A stretch of 64,000 nt of DNA. Source: Marivirga atlantica. GTDB taxonomy: Bacteria; Bacteroidota; Bacteroidia; Cytophagales; Cyclobacteriaceae. Where the stretch lies: the NCBI RefSeq assembly GCF_016734805.1, contig NZ_JAERQG010000004.1, positions 124,001 through 188,000 of the forward strand, in the 5' to 3' direction. How positions within the stretch are numbered: the stretch's first letter is position 1; each line of letters begins with the position of its first letter. The notes beneath the pieces are model-generated. The model did no database searches and had not been told where the DNA came from. It saw nothing but the letters and a program-made list of their open reading frames with translations. The translations under genes and the position numbers were made by a program. Of this stretch, positions 20,424 to 29,540 are shown piece by piece.

Positions 20424-21017
20424 TTAGGCTGATTTTAAGGCTTGCTTTATCAATTCCTCCAAAGATAATTTTTCACCCTGCTTTTGCAAAATCTTATCAA
20501 TTACTTTTTCGGCTGAGTTTTTAGCAAATCCTAAATTAATTAATGCAGATAACGCTTCTTTTTTCACGCTATTGTTTGAAATTACTGAAGAAGGTGAAGA
20601 TTCTTCAAGAAGATCTTCCTTCCTGAACTTATCTTTAAGTTCGAGGATTACTCTTTGAGCTGTTTTAGCTCCAATACCTTTTATTGATTGTATCTGCTTT
20701 ACATTTTCAGCTGCTATTGCACCCTTAATTTCATTAGGATTCATGGCAGACAACATGCCCAGAGCTGTTGAAGGCCCTATTCCAGATATCCCAATTAAAT
20801 CTAAGAAAACAGCTTTCTCTACTGCAGATTGAAAACCATACAGTGTATGTGCATCTTCTTTAATATGAAGATGCGTTAACACTGTAGCCGTTTTTTGTCC
20901 TTTAAAAGCATCAAATGCTGATAATGGAATATTTACATGATAACCTACTCCGGCAACATCAATTATTAAATAGGTTGCTTCCAGAGACTGGATTTCTCCT
21001 TTTAAGTATGCTATCAT
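20424..21017 (-). CDS. ruvA: Holliday junction DNA helicase subunit RuvA
   Basis: RuvA binds four-way DNA junctions and loads the RuvB motor for branch migration. The protein shows the N-terminal OB fold ([17 protein letters not shown]), the two helix-hairpin-helix motifs (LIGISGIGPSTALGML and IQSIKGIGAKTAQRVILEL) and a C-terminal three-helix domain that contacts RuvB (about 150-197). The 197 residues are typical. Its ATG overlaps the maeB stop by four bases (ATGA), and sprA begins 13 bases downstream. Confidence 0.97.
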   Translation of the reverse strand: MIAYLKGEIQSLEATYLIIDVAGVGYHVNIPLSAFDAFKGQKTATVLTHLHIKEDAHTLYGFQSAVEKAVFLDLIGISGIGPSTALGMLSAMNPNEIKGAIAAENVKQIQSIKGIGAKTAQRVILELKDKFRKEDLLEESSPSSVISNNSVKKEALSALINLGFAKNSAEKVIDKILQKQGEKLSLEELIKQALKSA

Positions 21018-23296
21018 ATACTAATCTGATTATTTTGGATTTGGGCGTCTACCACAGCAATAGCCACCATATTTACAATTTCTCTTATAGAACTACCTAA
21101 TTGGAGAATATGAACAGGCTTATTCATACCCATCAAAATTGGCCCGATGGCTTCTGCATTCCCGAGCTCCATTAATAGTTTATAAGCAATATTACCAGAC
21201 TCCAGATTAGGAAATATAAAAGTATTAGCACCTTTTTCAGCTAACTCGCTAAAAGGATAAGTCTCTGTTAACAACTCCTTATTTACGGCAATATTAGCTT
21301 GAATATCTCCATCGATAACAAGGTTTGGCCAGCGCTCTTTTGCAATTTCTCTCGCTTTGGAAACCTTATAAGGTATATCACCTTTACTTGACCCAAAATT
21401 AGAGTAAGACAGCATTGCCATGCGCGGATCTATACCAAAAAATTTAGCACCTCTTGCTGTTAATCCTATAATATCAACTAATTGATCTACCGTAGGATTA
21501 GTATTAACAGTGGTATCTGAAAAGAAGAAAGTACCTTTTGATGTAAATAGAATGTACATACCTGCCACACGTTTTCCTGGTTCAGGCCCTATAATTTCCA
21601 ATGCTGGTCTTACTGTTTTCGGATAATCTTTTGTTAATCCTGAAATCATAGCATCAGCTTCACCCACTTCTACCATCATACTACCAAAGTAGTTTCTGTC
21701 ACGCATCAACTTGACTGCTTCATATTCAGTAACACCTTTACGCTTTCTCTTCTCGTAAAACATCTTACCGAATTCTTCTCTCTTCTTATCTTGCTGGAAG
21801 GTATCGATGATTTCGCAACCTTCAATATCCAATTGATGCTCATTTATAAGTTCATCAATTTTAGTTTTATTCCCCAGAAGGATTGGTTTGGCAATGCCTT
21901 CATCTATCACCATCTGAGCAGCTTTCAATATCTTAACATTGTCTGCTTCAGCAAAAACAACACGTTTAGGATCTTTCTTAGCCTTTGAAAGAATTCGGTT
22001 CATCAATTTATGATCAACTCCTATTCTTTTTTGTAATTCAACTTCGTAGGCTGCCCAATCCGTAATTTTTGTTTTGGCTACTCCTGATTCAATTGCTGCT
22101 TTGGCAACAGCTGGAGAAATAGTGGTGATTAAACGTGGATCAAGTGGTTTTGGAATTAAATATTCTTCTCCGAAAACAATTTTTTGGTCATCGTAAGCCT
22201 TGTTTACCAATTCAGGTACTGGCTGCTTGGCCAAATCAGCAATAGCATAAGCCGCAGCTAATTTCATTTCTTCATTAATAGCTGTCGCCCTAACATCTAA
22301 AGCTCCTCTAAAAATATAAGGGAAACCCAATACATTGTTTACCTGATTAGGATGGTCTGAACGGCCTGTGGCCATAATGATATCCTTTCTGGCAGCCATT
22401 GCATCATCATAAGGGATTTCAGGGTCCGGATTGGCTAAAGCAAATACTATTGGTTTATCAGCCATTGCTTTGATGTGTTCTTTACCTATCACATTTCCGG
22501 CTGAAAGGCCCAGAAACACATCTGCACCTTTCATGGCATCCAGAATATTATCGATACCCTTAGCATTATCCTGCGCAAAAAATGCCCTATTCTCATCAAG
22601 ATCATCACGCTCTTTATTGATAAGGCCAGATCTATCGAACATGTAAATATTCTCTTTCTTTAAGCCTAAAGAGTGATATAGCTTTGTACATGAAATAGCT
22701 GATGCTCCCGCACCACTTACAACGAGCTTCACATCCTCAATCTTTTTCCCTGCAAGCTCTAAAGCATTTATAAGTGCTGCACTGGATATAATGGCAGTTC
22801 CATGTTGATCATCATGCATTACAGGAATGTTCATTTGCTTTTTCAATTCCTGCTCAACCTCAAAACACTCGGGTGCTTTTATATCTTCAAGGTTGATCCC
22901 TCCAAAAGTAGGCTCAAGAGATTTTATGATCTCAATAAGCTTTTTAGGGTCTCTCTCCTCAATTTCGATGTCAAACACATCTATACCTGCAAATTTCTTA
23001 AATAAAACTCCCTTACCTTCCATTACGGGTTTTGAGGCTTCTGGGCCAATATCTCCCAATCCTAGAACAGCTGTACCATTGGAAATAACACCTACGAGAT
23101 TTCCTTTGGCAGTATATTTATAAGAGTTTTCTTTGTCTTTCTCTATCTCCTTACACGGCTCAGCTACTCCGGGAGAGTACGCCAAAGCTAAATCATTTTG
23201 TGAACTAAGTAATTTAGTAGGTACTACCTCTATTTTACCAGGGGTACCTTGCATGTGATAATTTAATGCATCTATTCTTCTTATCTTCTTAGACAT
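21014..23296 (-). CDS. maeB: NADP-dependent malic enzyme with phosphotransacetylase-like domain
   Basis: MaeB decarboxylates malate to pyruvate with formation of NADPH. The N-terminal malic enzyme part (about 1-430) has [37 protein letters not shown]-like catalytic Asp residues ([10 protein letters not shown]) and the NAD(P) fold [12 protein letters not shown]. The C-terminal part (about 435-760) is a phosphotransacetylase homolog ([24 protein letters not shown]-like FFSDTTVN). In this family that domain is regarded as regulatory, not catalytic. The 760 residues are usual. It overlaps ruvA by four bases. Confidence 0.95.
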   Translation of the reverse strand: MSKKIRRIDALNYHMQGTPGKIEVVPTKLLSSQNDLALAYSPGVAEPCKEIEKDKENSYKYTAKGNLVGVISNGTAVLGLGDIGPEASKPVMEGKGVLFKKFAGIDVFDIEIEERDPKKLIEIIKSLEPTFGGINLEDIKAPECFEVEQELKKQMNIPVMHDDQHGTAIISSAALINALELAGKKIEDVKLVVSGAGASAISCTKLYHSLGLKKENIYMFDRSGLINKERDDLDENRAFFAQDNAKGIDNILDAMKGADVFLGLSAGNVIGKEHIKAMADKPIVFALANPDPEIPYDDAMAARKDIIMATGRSDHPNQVNNVLGFPYIFRGALDVRATAINEEMKLAAAYAIADLAKQPVPELVNKAYDDQKIVFGEEYLIPKPLDPRLITTISPAVAKAAIESGVAKTKITDWAAYEVELQKRIGVDHKLMNRILSKAKKDPKRVVFAEADNVKILKAAQMVIDEGIAKPILLGNKTKIDELINEHQLDIEGCEIIDTFQQDKKREEFGKMFYEKRKRKGVTEYEAVKLMRDRNYFGSMMVEVGEADAMISGLTKDYPKTVRPALEIIGPEPGKRVAGMYILFTSKGTFFFSDTTVNTNPTVDQLVDIIGLTARGAKFFGIDPRMAMLSYSNFGSSKGDIPYKVSKAREIAKERWPNLVIDGDIQANIAVNKELLTETYPFSELAEKGANTFIFPNLESGNIAYKLLMELGNAEAIGPILMGMNKPVHILQLGSSIREIVNMVAIAVVDAQIQNNQISI

Positions 23297-23340
23297 AAGT
23301 GCTAATCAAAAATTTTTAAGTTTAACCAGAATACTGGCTA

Positions 23341-24441
23341 TTAGTCATTAATCGTATCTGGAATATCAGTTGTACCTAATACAGTTTCCAGAATTCTTAA
23401 AGGCTCGCGTTTATCTTTTCCGGGGTTGTCAAGATAGCCTTCTACATAATACGCTTTTCCAGTTTCTTCATTAGCCAGTAAATAACTAATAAATGCGCCT
23501 CCTCTGCTGTTGTCAGAATATTTCCATAAACCTCTGGCCTGTAATGCATAATTACCATTTAGGTTTACAGTGTCTATGGTTAATGGTAATTCATCTTGAG
23601 TTGTTAAATACAAGGAGTCATCATCAATATCGGTGATATATCTTTTGCCTAATGTATTTCTGATTTTCTTCATATTAGCAGGATCGAACATATCTTCACT
23701 GCTGTAAGGCATTTCAGCCACCCACAGATTAAATTCTTCCTGATTATCAAGCAACCTTGCCCATAAGAAATTCTCCTGCTTTTTGGCTATATCATAGCCA
23801 TAAGGAACAAGCATCTCAAGACCAATGGTGTCAGATAAAAATTTCATAATACCAGTTGAAGCAGACTTTTTTAAATCGACTAAAAGCCTTTCTTGTTCCT
23901 TAGCATTAAAGAATTCCGAGATTTGCTTCTCGTGTTCATTTAAATTATTTAAAAGCTCTTTTTCACTTCTACCAAATAAATAAAGTACTTCTTGACCAGC
24001 TGCATAAACATCTTTTTGATTAAAAGAGAATAGGTTAGGGTTATTTTCTATTTGTTGAATGGAATTATCAGTGAAATACTTTTTCATGTAATTGCCTTCT
24101 GATGTATTATTATCTGTAGTTGCTACAAAAAGCAAATTTTTTGAAGCTTTGAGCACACTATTCAATTTGCTAGGATCTGCCTTCTTTAGATTATATTTTG
24201 GTTCATCTTGAGGAACTCCTTTTATGGACTGATTGAATATTTCTCGAACCTTTTCTCCAACAGGTCCTTCCCAGTGGTTTGGTGCAATTACCAATATGAT
24301 CTCACCATTTTCGCCTCTGGCTTTTTGCATCGTTGAAACACTAGAAGAACTACCATCTTCTTTATTTCCTCCACAAGCTACTGTGAAAATTGAAATCAAT
24401 AATAAAAGCAATAGATTGTTATAAAATCTTTGTGAGTTCAT
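23341..24441 (-). CDS. DUF4837-family lipoprotein
   Basis: This 366-residue lipoprotein has a lipobox TVACGG, giving lipidation at Cys 23, followed by a charged Ser-rich linker. The body (about 45-360) begins with EIILVIAPNHWEGPVGEKV and matches the DUF4837 family of Bacteroidota, whose function is not known. It contains several regions with hydrophobic-aromatic patterning but no catalytic motif I can identify. It sits between the lytic transglycosylase gene (31-base gap) and maeB (44-base gap), so it may belong to the same transcript as the cell-wall gene. Envelope location is supported; any role in wall turnover is only suggested by position. Confidence 0.85.
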   Translation of the reverse strand: MNSQRFYNNLLLLLLISIFTVACGGNKEDGSSSSVSTMQKARGENGEIILVIAPNHWEGPVGEKVREIFNQSIKGVPQDEPKYNLKKADPSKLNSVLKASKNLLFVATTDNNTSEGNYMKKYFTDNSIQQIENNPNLFSFNQKDVYAAGQEVLYLFGRSEKELLNNLNEHEKQISEFFNAKEQERLLVDLKKSASTGIMKFLSDTIGLEMLVPYGYDIAKKQENFLWARLLDNQEEFNLWVAEMPYSSEDMFDPANMKKIRNTLGKRYITDIDDDSLYLTTQDELPLTIDTVNLNGNYALQARGLWKYSDNSRGGAFISYLLANEETGKAYYVEGYLDNPGKDKREPLRILETVLGTTDIPDTIND

Positions 24442-24471
24442 AGAGCTGGTTTTAGTGTTCTTATAACTGAT

Positions 24472-25839
24472 TTAGCTCACTTTGAGCTTTTGGCCAGGTT
24501 TTATGGCGTTACCTTCCAAATTATTAAGTTTTTTCAACTTCTCCACAGTTAATCCTTCAAATTTACGTGAGATATCCCATAAGGTGTCACCTGGCTGAAC
24601 TTTGTAATAGCCATTTTCAGCTTTATAAACTTTGGATTTATTCGTGTATTCCTCTATAGACTTGTTAACCTCATCGTAAAATCCATCTGCTATCCATATA
24701 TCAAGACGTTGACCAATACGGATTGTATTTGATCGTAGATTATTCCAACTCCTAATGTCAGCAATGCGCACATTATAGGTGTTGGCAATTTTACCCAAAA
24801 CATCGCCTGACTTTACCGTATATTTTAACTTTTGGCGACCATAAGTACTACCTGCCTCGTTTCGCGCTAATTTGTCCCAATGCTCTGCTCCTTGCTCAGC
24901 TATAGCCAGTATCTCATTCCTATTAGCATCTATTATTTCCTTTTGCTGCTTGGGTATTCGTAAAGCGTATTTGTTACTATGCGTTGACAGAGCACCTTTC
25001 TTTATAGCCGGATTAAGCATTTCTAAGGTAGGATGACAAATACCAGTATGTTCAGCAAACAGTTTAAGGTTTAAAAACTGTGAAACCTGAATAGTATCAT
25101 ACTCTGGTAAATAATCCATTTCATCTAAGAACATATTATGCTCTTCCATAAAATTCATGGCATAAGTAATTGCTATGAATTGAGGTACATATGAACGTGT
25201 TTCTCTGTATAGATAAGGGTATATTTCCCAAAACGATTTTTTATAGCCGCTTCTGCGGATTGCCTTTCTTATATTTCCTGGCCCAGTATTATAGGCTGCC
25301 AGGGCCAAATGCCAGTCCTGATCGAAATAATTATATAGAAATGATAAATAACGACAGGCTGCAATGGTTGATTTCTCAAAATCCATCTTATCATCATTGT
25401 ACCAGTTTTCGTAAAGGTCATAATCTAACCTTCCTGTGAGCGGCATAAACTGCCATAAACCTACGGCACCAGCCCTTGATTGCGCAACGGGATTTAGGCC
25501 AGATTCTACTATTGCTAAATATTTCAACTCATCAGGAAGACCGTATTCCTCTAAATATTTTTCTATGAGCGGAAAGTAACGAGATTGCAATTTGGCAACC
25601 CCCTTAGTGTATGCCCTATCTTTAATGACAAAATAGTTTATGAAGCCTAAAACCTTATTATTGAAAGTTAATGGGATTTCATTTTCAATAGCTGCTAACC
25701 TGGCTTGAACAGTATCTTCTACTACGTCAGGAACATATTCGTAGCTATTATAGACAGTATCTACATCATTATACTGAGCGCTCAAGTTTAGCGTACCCAA
25801 AATCAGTAAAGCGGCAATATGATACTTTATTAAGTTCAT
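24472..25839 (-). CDS. MltD-like lytic transglycosylase with two LysM domains
   Basis: The start is taken at the ATG at 25839 (MNLIKYHIAALLIL); two codons upstream is a TTG that could also start the frame. After a signal peptide (about 1-21, ending LSAQ) comes an SLT domain (about 90-220) with the catalytic Glu in LAIVESGLNP, then AVGLWQFMP and LALAAYNTGPG. Two LysM peptidoglycan-binding domains follow: about 335-385 (YTVKSGDVLGKIANTY) and about 410-455 (YKVQPGDTLWDISRKF). The enzyme cleaves glycan strands to 1,6-anhydro-muramic acid ends. It starts 8 bases after gatA. Confidence 0.93.
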   Translation of the reverse strand: MNLIKYHIAALLILGTLNLSAQYNDVDTVYNSYEYVPDVVEDTVQARLAAIENEIPLTFNNKVLGFINYFVIKDRAYTKGVAKLQSRYFPLIEKYLEEYGLPDELKYLAIVESGLNPVAQSRAGAVGLWQFMPLTGRLDYDLYENWYNDDKMDFEKSTIAACRYLSFLYNYFDQDWHLALAAYNTGPGNIRKAIRRSGYKKSFWEIYPYLYRETRSYVPQFIAITYAMNFMEEHNMFLDEMDYLPEYDTIQVSQFLNLKLFAEHTGICHPTLEMLNPAIKKGALSTHSNKYALRIPKQQKEIIDANRNEILAIAEQGAEHWDKLARNEAGSTYGRQKLKYTVKSGDVLGKIANTYNVRIADIRSWNNLRSNTIRIGQRLDIWIADGFYDEVNKSIEEYTNKSKVYKAENGYYKVQPGDTLWDISRKFEGLTVEKLKKLNNLEGNAIKPGQKLKVS

Positions 25840-25847
25840 AGTCAATA

Positions 25848-27272
25848 TTAAGCTTTCATAAGGTAGTCAGCAAATGCAAATAACTGATCTTCTTTAAACA
25901 CATCAGCCATTAATTGAATACCAATTGGCATGTTTTCATTATCAACGCCTGCAGGAATAGATATTGCAGGAATGCCTGTAACATTTGCCTGAACTGTAAA
26001 AACATCCGCTAAATACATCTCCGCAGGATTCTCGGTCTGTGAATTCATTGGTAATGCTGTTGTGGGTGTTGTAGGTAAGATAATAAAATCGTAATTATTG
26101 AGCACTTCTCTGGTTTCATCACGAATGATTCTTCTTACTTTTTGTGCTTTTGTATAGTAAGCATCATAATAGCTTGCGCTCAGCACAAAAGTGCCAAGCA
26201 TGATTCTACGTTTAACCTCTTCACCAAAACCTTGTGTTCTGGTCAGCTTATACATACTTTCCAGATTATGGGCTTCGGGTGCTCTGTACCCATATCTTAC
26301 GCCATCAAACCTTGAAAGATTTGCACTAGCTTCCGCTGTAGTGAGTATATAATATGTGGGTAATAAATATTCTAAATGGGGAAGCGTAACTTCTTCAACC
26401 TGATGACCATTGCGCTTCAAAAGGTCGATTTTGTGCATTAAAGCCTCTTTTATTTCCCTTTGCAGCCCTTCATTTTCAATAGTTTCTTTGATGTAGGCCA
26501 CCTTATAATTTTCTCTAGGTTGAAGGTGTTTTTGGTATTCAGGTACTTCTTCGGAAGAAACTGTACTATCAAATTCATCTTTCCCTGCAATTACAGAAAG
26601 AATTAGCGCATTATCTTCTATGTTGTTGGTGAAAATACCAATGCAGTCAAAAGAAGAGGCATATGCTATAAGTCCATTTCTGGAAACTCTCGAGTAAGTA
26701 GGTTTTAAACCCACTACCCCACAAAATGCAGCTGGCTGCCTAACAGAACCTCCTGTATCAGTTCCTAAAGCAGCCATACATAAGCCTGCCTGCACAGATA
26801 CTGCCGAAGCTCCTGAAGATCCTCCCGGCACCTTATTATGATCGGCAGCATTTAAAGTTGCTCCATATGCCGAGTTTTCATTAGTGGAACCCATTGCGAA
26901 TTCATCGCAATTTTGCATACCAATAATGATGGCATCTTCCTCTAAAAGTCGTTGTACTGCGGTTGCGGTGAACTGTGATTCAAAGCCTTCAAGAATTTTA
27001 CTCCCTGCTCTTACGCTATGGTTTTTATAAACCAAAACATCCTTTATGCCAATCACAAGACCGAAAAGCCTTCCCAGCTTATCTCCCTTATCTAATTTTT
27101 GTTGAAGCATTTTGGCTCTTTCGAGTGCCTCATCAGCATAAACATCTAAAAAAACATTTAGCTGTTTATTAGCTTCAATAGCATTTAAGTAATGATTTAC
27201 TGCAGATGTAAGATCAATATTCTTTTGTTTCAGGGCTTCCTGAAAAAGCGACAGGCTTTGATATCTCACCAA
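25848..27272 (-). CDS. gatA: Asp-tRNA(Asn)/Glu-tRNA(Gln) amidotransferase subunit GatA
   Basis: GatA is the glutaminase/amidase subunit that supplies ammonia for amidating misacylated tRNAs. The 474-residue protein has the amidase signature GGSSGASAVSVQAG with GTDTGGSVRQPAAFCG, the catalytic Lys in VIGIKDVLVYK and the nucleophile Ser in the GTDTGGSVRQP loop. It ends with an ordinary GatA C-terminus. gatB and gatC are not adjacent, which is common in this phylum. The start is TTG at 27272 or the next codon, GTG at 27269; no ATG is available. It follows tatA by 9 bases. Confidence 0.95.
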   Translation of the reverse strand: MVRYQSLSLFQEALKQKNIDLTSAVNHYLNAIEANKQLNVFLDVYADEALERAKMLQQKLDKGDKLGRLFGLVIGIKDVLVYKNHSVRAGSKILEGFESQFTATAVQRLLEEDAIIIGMQNCDEFAMGSTNENSAYGATLNAADHNKVPGGSSGASAVSVQAGLCMAALGTDTGGSVRQPAAFCGVVGLKPTYSRVSRNGLIAYASSFDCIGIFTNNIEDNALILSVIAGKDEFDSTVSSEEVPEYQKHLQPRENYKVAYIKETIENEGLQREIKEALMHKIDLLKRNGHQVEEVTLPHLEYLLPTYYILTTAEASANLSRFDGVRYGYRAPEAHNLESMYKLTRTQGFGEEVKRRIMLGTFVLSASYYDAYYTKAQKVRRIIRDETREVLNNYDFIILPTTPTTALPMNSQTENPAEMYLADVFTVQANVTGIPAISIPAGVDNENMPIGIQLMADVFKEDQLFAFADYLMKA

Positions 27273-27281
27273 GGTGTGTGC

Positions 27282-27491
27282 TTATTTATCGTCTGATTTT
27301 AACTTTTTATCGTTATCCTCAATTTCGTCTTTTATTTCGTTGGTAGCATCTTTAAACTCTCTAATGCCTCTACCTAATCCTCTGGCTAATTCAGGTATTC
27401 TCTTAGCTCCAAAGAATATCAAAATCACAAGGATGATCAGCATAATTTCCCAACCACCTAAACCACCTAGAAATGCAAATACTGTATTCAT
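27282..27491 (-). CDS. tatA: Sec-independent translocase subunit TatA/E
   Basis: This 69-residue protein has one N-terminal membrane helix (about 14-27: WEIMLIILVILIFFG), the hinge FGAKRIPELARG and an amphipathic helix, then a charged tail. This is the TatA/E pattern; TatA oligomers form the pore for folded twin-arginine substrates. tatC is not in the window. It is the first gene of a run with gatA (9-base gap) and the lytic transglycosylase. Confidence 0.93.
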   Translation of the reverse strand: MNTVFAFLGGLGGWEIMLIILVILIFFGAKRIPELARGLGRGIREFKDATNEIKDEIEDNDKKLKSDDK

Positions 27492-27604
27492 TGCTTTGTT
27501 TTTAAATTTGGTGTAAAGTTAATTAATAATATTAGTCCTAACCAATTGCACATTACAAAAAGAGGACTGATGATGTAAGATAAAATGAATGAAATAAGTT
27601 CCTG

Positions 27605-28807
27605 CTACTTTTTAAATAACCAGCTTTCAGGATTTAACTTTTGATTATTTCGCCACACCTGGAATTGAATCTCAGAAGTACCATCTTTATCAGTATATAC
27701 CGTACCTAGCACTTGCTTGGCTTCAAGTTTATCACCTTTTTTTACTTTTACGTCCTTCAGTTTGGCGTATACAGTAAAATACTCACCATGCTGTACCATC
27801 ACCACATTATTCATTGAAGGCACAAAGGCTACATATTTTACTTCTCCAGCAAAAACAGCTCTTATCTCTTCATTTTGATTAGTCTGAATATCAATTCCAT
27901 CATTATTAACAGTGATGTTTTTATAAACAGGATGTGGGTGCTGGCCAAACTTTTGTGAAATAAAGCCGGCACTTACAGGCCAATAGAGCTTACTTTTATT
28001 GCCCGCGAAAGAATCAGACAATTCTTTTGCTTCTGGTGTTAGCGCAAACTTAGTTGATGATTTGCCTGCTGAACTCTTTTCAATTTCTTTCTTGATGAGT
28101 TCTGCAATAACCTTCTCTAAATTTTCAACAGCCTTTTTTCGTTTATTTATTTCACTTTTAACTTCTTTCTCTCTTTGGCTTAATTGAGCGACCAATTTAT
28201 TTTGATCTACTTTAAGTTTATCCAGTTCCTTTACTCTGAAAATCTGCTCTTGTAAAAGTGTACTTTTTTCTAATCTGATCTTCTCGGCTTCAGCTTGCTG
28301 ATCAATTAGTAAATCTTTCATGACCTCAATCTGCTCAGCTTGGTTTCTGCGCACTTTTGCATAATACTGCATATACTGCATACGCATAAGCATTTGATAG
28401 AAAGAAGATGCCGCAAACACATAAGCCAACTTACTCAATGATTGATCGCTTTTCTGTGCCGAATACAACATTGCAGCATACTCCTTTTTCATTTTATCAA
28501 CATCACGTTGCATGGCATTAATGATTCCACCTATTTCATTTATTTCTGCATTTAAGAGATTAATCTCTTCTGAAATTGATTTAGTAAGCGACTGCTGTAC
28601 TTCAATTTTGAAGTTTAAAGCGTTAAGTTGACCAATAGTGGCTTTTTTCTTTGAGGTGGTTTGATTCAGTATTTTTTCAGCCTGCTCAATCCGTTGTAGG
28701 TTCTCTTTCTTTTCTTTCTCTAATTCAGATCTGGATTTCTGTGCAAGGAGCTCAGGAATACAAATTAGAAGGCATATGCATAAAAGAAAAAGATACTTCT
28801 TATTCAT
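27605..28807 (-). CDS. EnvC-like amidase activator with degenerate LytM domain
   Basis: The start is placed at the ATG at 28807 (MNKKYLFLLC), which gives a clean signal peptide. A frame from 28822 would put extra residues in front. A long coiled coil (about residues 22-255) rich in Glu, Lys and Gln is followed by a LytM/M23 fold (about 285-400). The zinc site is not intact: the His of the HxGIDI motif is Asn (NNDGIDI), and the His of the YxHL motif is Lys (VYAKLKD). EnvC and NlpD activate amidases with such degenerate LytM domains, so this is more likely an activator than a hydrolase. It overlaps the DUF4292 stop by 8 bases. Confidence 0.88.
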   Translation of the reverse strand: MNKKYLFLLCICLLICIPELLAQKSRSELEKEKKENLQRIEQAEKILNQTTSKKKATIGQLNALNFKIEVQQSLTKSISEEINLLNAEINEIGGIINAMQRDVDKMKKEYAAMLYSAQKSDQSLSKLAYVFAASSFYQMLMRMQYMQYYAKVRRNQAEQIEVMKDLLIDQQAEAEKIRLEKSTLLQEQIFRVKELDKLKVDQNKLVAQLSQREKEVKSEINKRKKAVENLEKVIAELIKKEIEKSSAGKSSTKFALTPEAKELSDSFAGNKSKLYWPVSAGFISQKFGQHPHPVYKNITVNNDGIDIQTNQNEEIRAVFAGEVKYVAFVPSMNNVVMVQHGEYFTVYAKLKDVKVKKGDKLEAKQVLGTVYTDKDGTSEIQFQVWRNNQKLNPESWLFKK

Positions 28808-29540
28808 ACTTCGAAGGTACACTAAATAGGAATGAAATAGCCTCAGAACCTACATCAACTTTTGAATGGTTAATTTCTACTTCTGTATTTTCTATTTTAC
28901 CTGCAGTTTTACTCTTAATTAGAACAAGCGCCTGATATGGTAAGGCCTGATTTTCAACAGTATTGAAATCCGTAAAAGTGATAAACATTTCATTACCATC
29001 CGGCTCTTCCTTCACGTTAATGTTAGTTACTTTACGAGAGTTTTTGTCGGCCAGTGTGGTCACGTTAAATCGTTGCCTTAGCTGATTAATTTTCAACTCA
29101 TTCGTGCTTTTGGAATATTTATCCTCAGGTAAGAATTTAAAAACCTGATTACCTAAAAGCACTGATTGAAGGATGTCATAGTTCACCTCAAAGTTGACCA
29201 TGCTGCTTAATGACTTATAATTATATCGGTAAACATCTTTATTTACCCTGTCGATAAAAACCACCGTATCTCGAGTGATCATTCCTCTGGCTGCTTCAAG
29301 ACCGAATACCGGAGTAAGCGATATCCAGATGATACTATCTTTTTTCATTCTGATAGTAGCTGAAGAAGTCAAAGACCTATCTTCAGAATCATACTTGATT
29401 TTTGATTTAGCTTGTAAATACTCAAAATCAAAATTTTCCAATCCATATTCACGCTCGATGGTGGATACAGGAATCGCTTTTTTAGAGCATGCTGAAAGCA
29501 GTATAAACACTGAAAAAAGTACTATTGAAAGTTTATTCAT
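28800..29540 (-). CDS. DUF4292 lipoprotein, LolB-like
   Basis: This 246-residue lipoprotein has the lipobox LLSACS (Cys 18). The body reads like DUF4292: FDFEYLQAKSKIKYD, TIRMKKDSIIWISLTPVFG, LGLEAARGMITRD-like text (GLEAARGMITRDTV) and later strands ending ISFLFSVPSKYE. The first half of this pattern is shared with the LolA/LolB half-barrel fold, which carries or inserts lipoproteins at the outer membrane, so a LolB-type role is plausible but not proven. It overlaps the TPR gene upstream by 8 bases and the EnvC-like gene downstream, which suggests a tightly coupled envelope operon. Confidence 0.85.
   Translation of the reverse strand: MNKLSIVLFSVFILLSACSKKAIPVSTIEREYGLENFDFEYLQAKSKIKYDSEDRSLTSSATIRMKKDSIIWISLTPVFGLEAARGMITRDTVVFIDRVNKDVYRYNYKSLSSMVNFEVNYDILQSVLLGNQVFKFLPEDKYSKSTNELKINQLRQRFNVTTLADKNSRKVTNINVKEEPDGNEMFITFTDFNTVENQALPYQALVLIKSKTAGKIENTEVEINHSKVDVGSEAISFLFSVPSKYE

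Noticed and set aside
27605-28807. Active M23 endopeptidase
   Set aside because: Two of the zinc-binding His positions are replaced (Asn and Lys), so an activator role is more likely.
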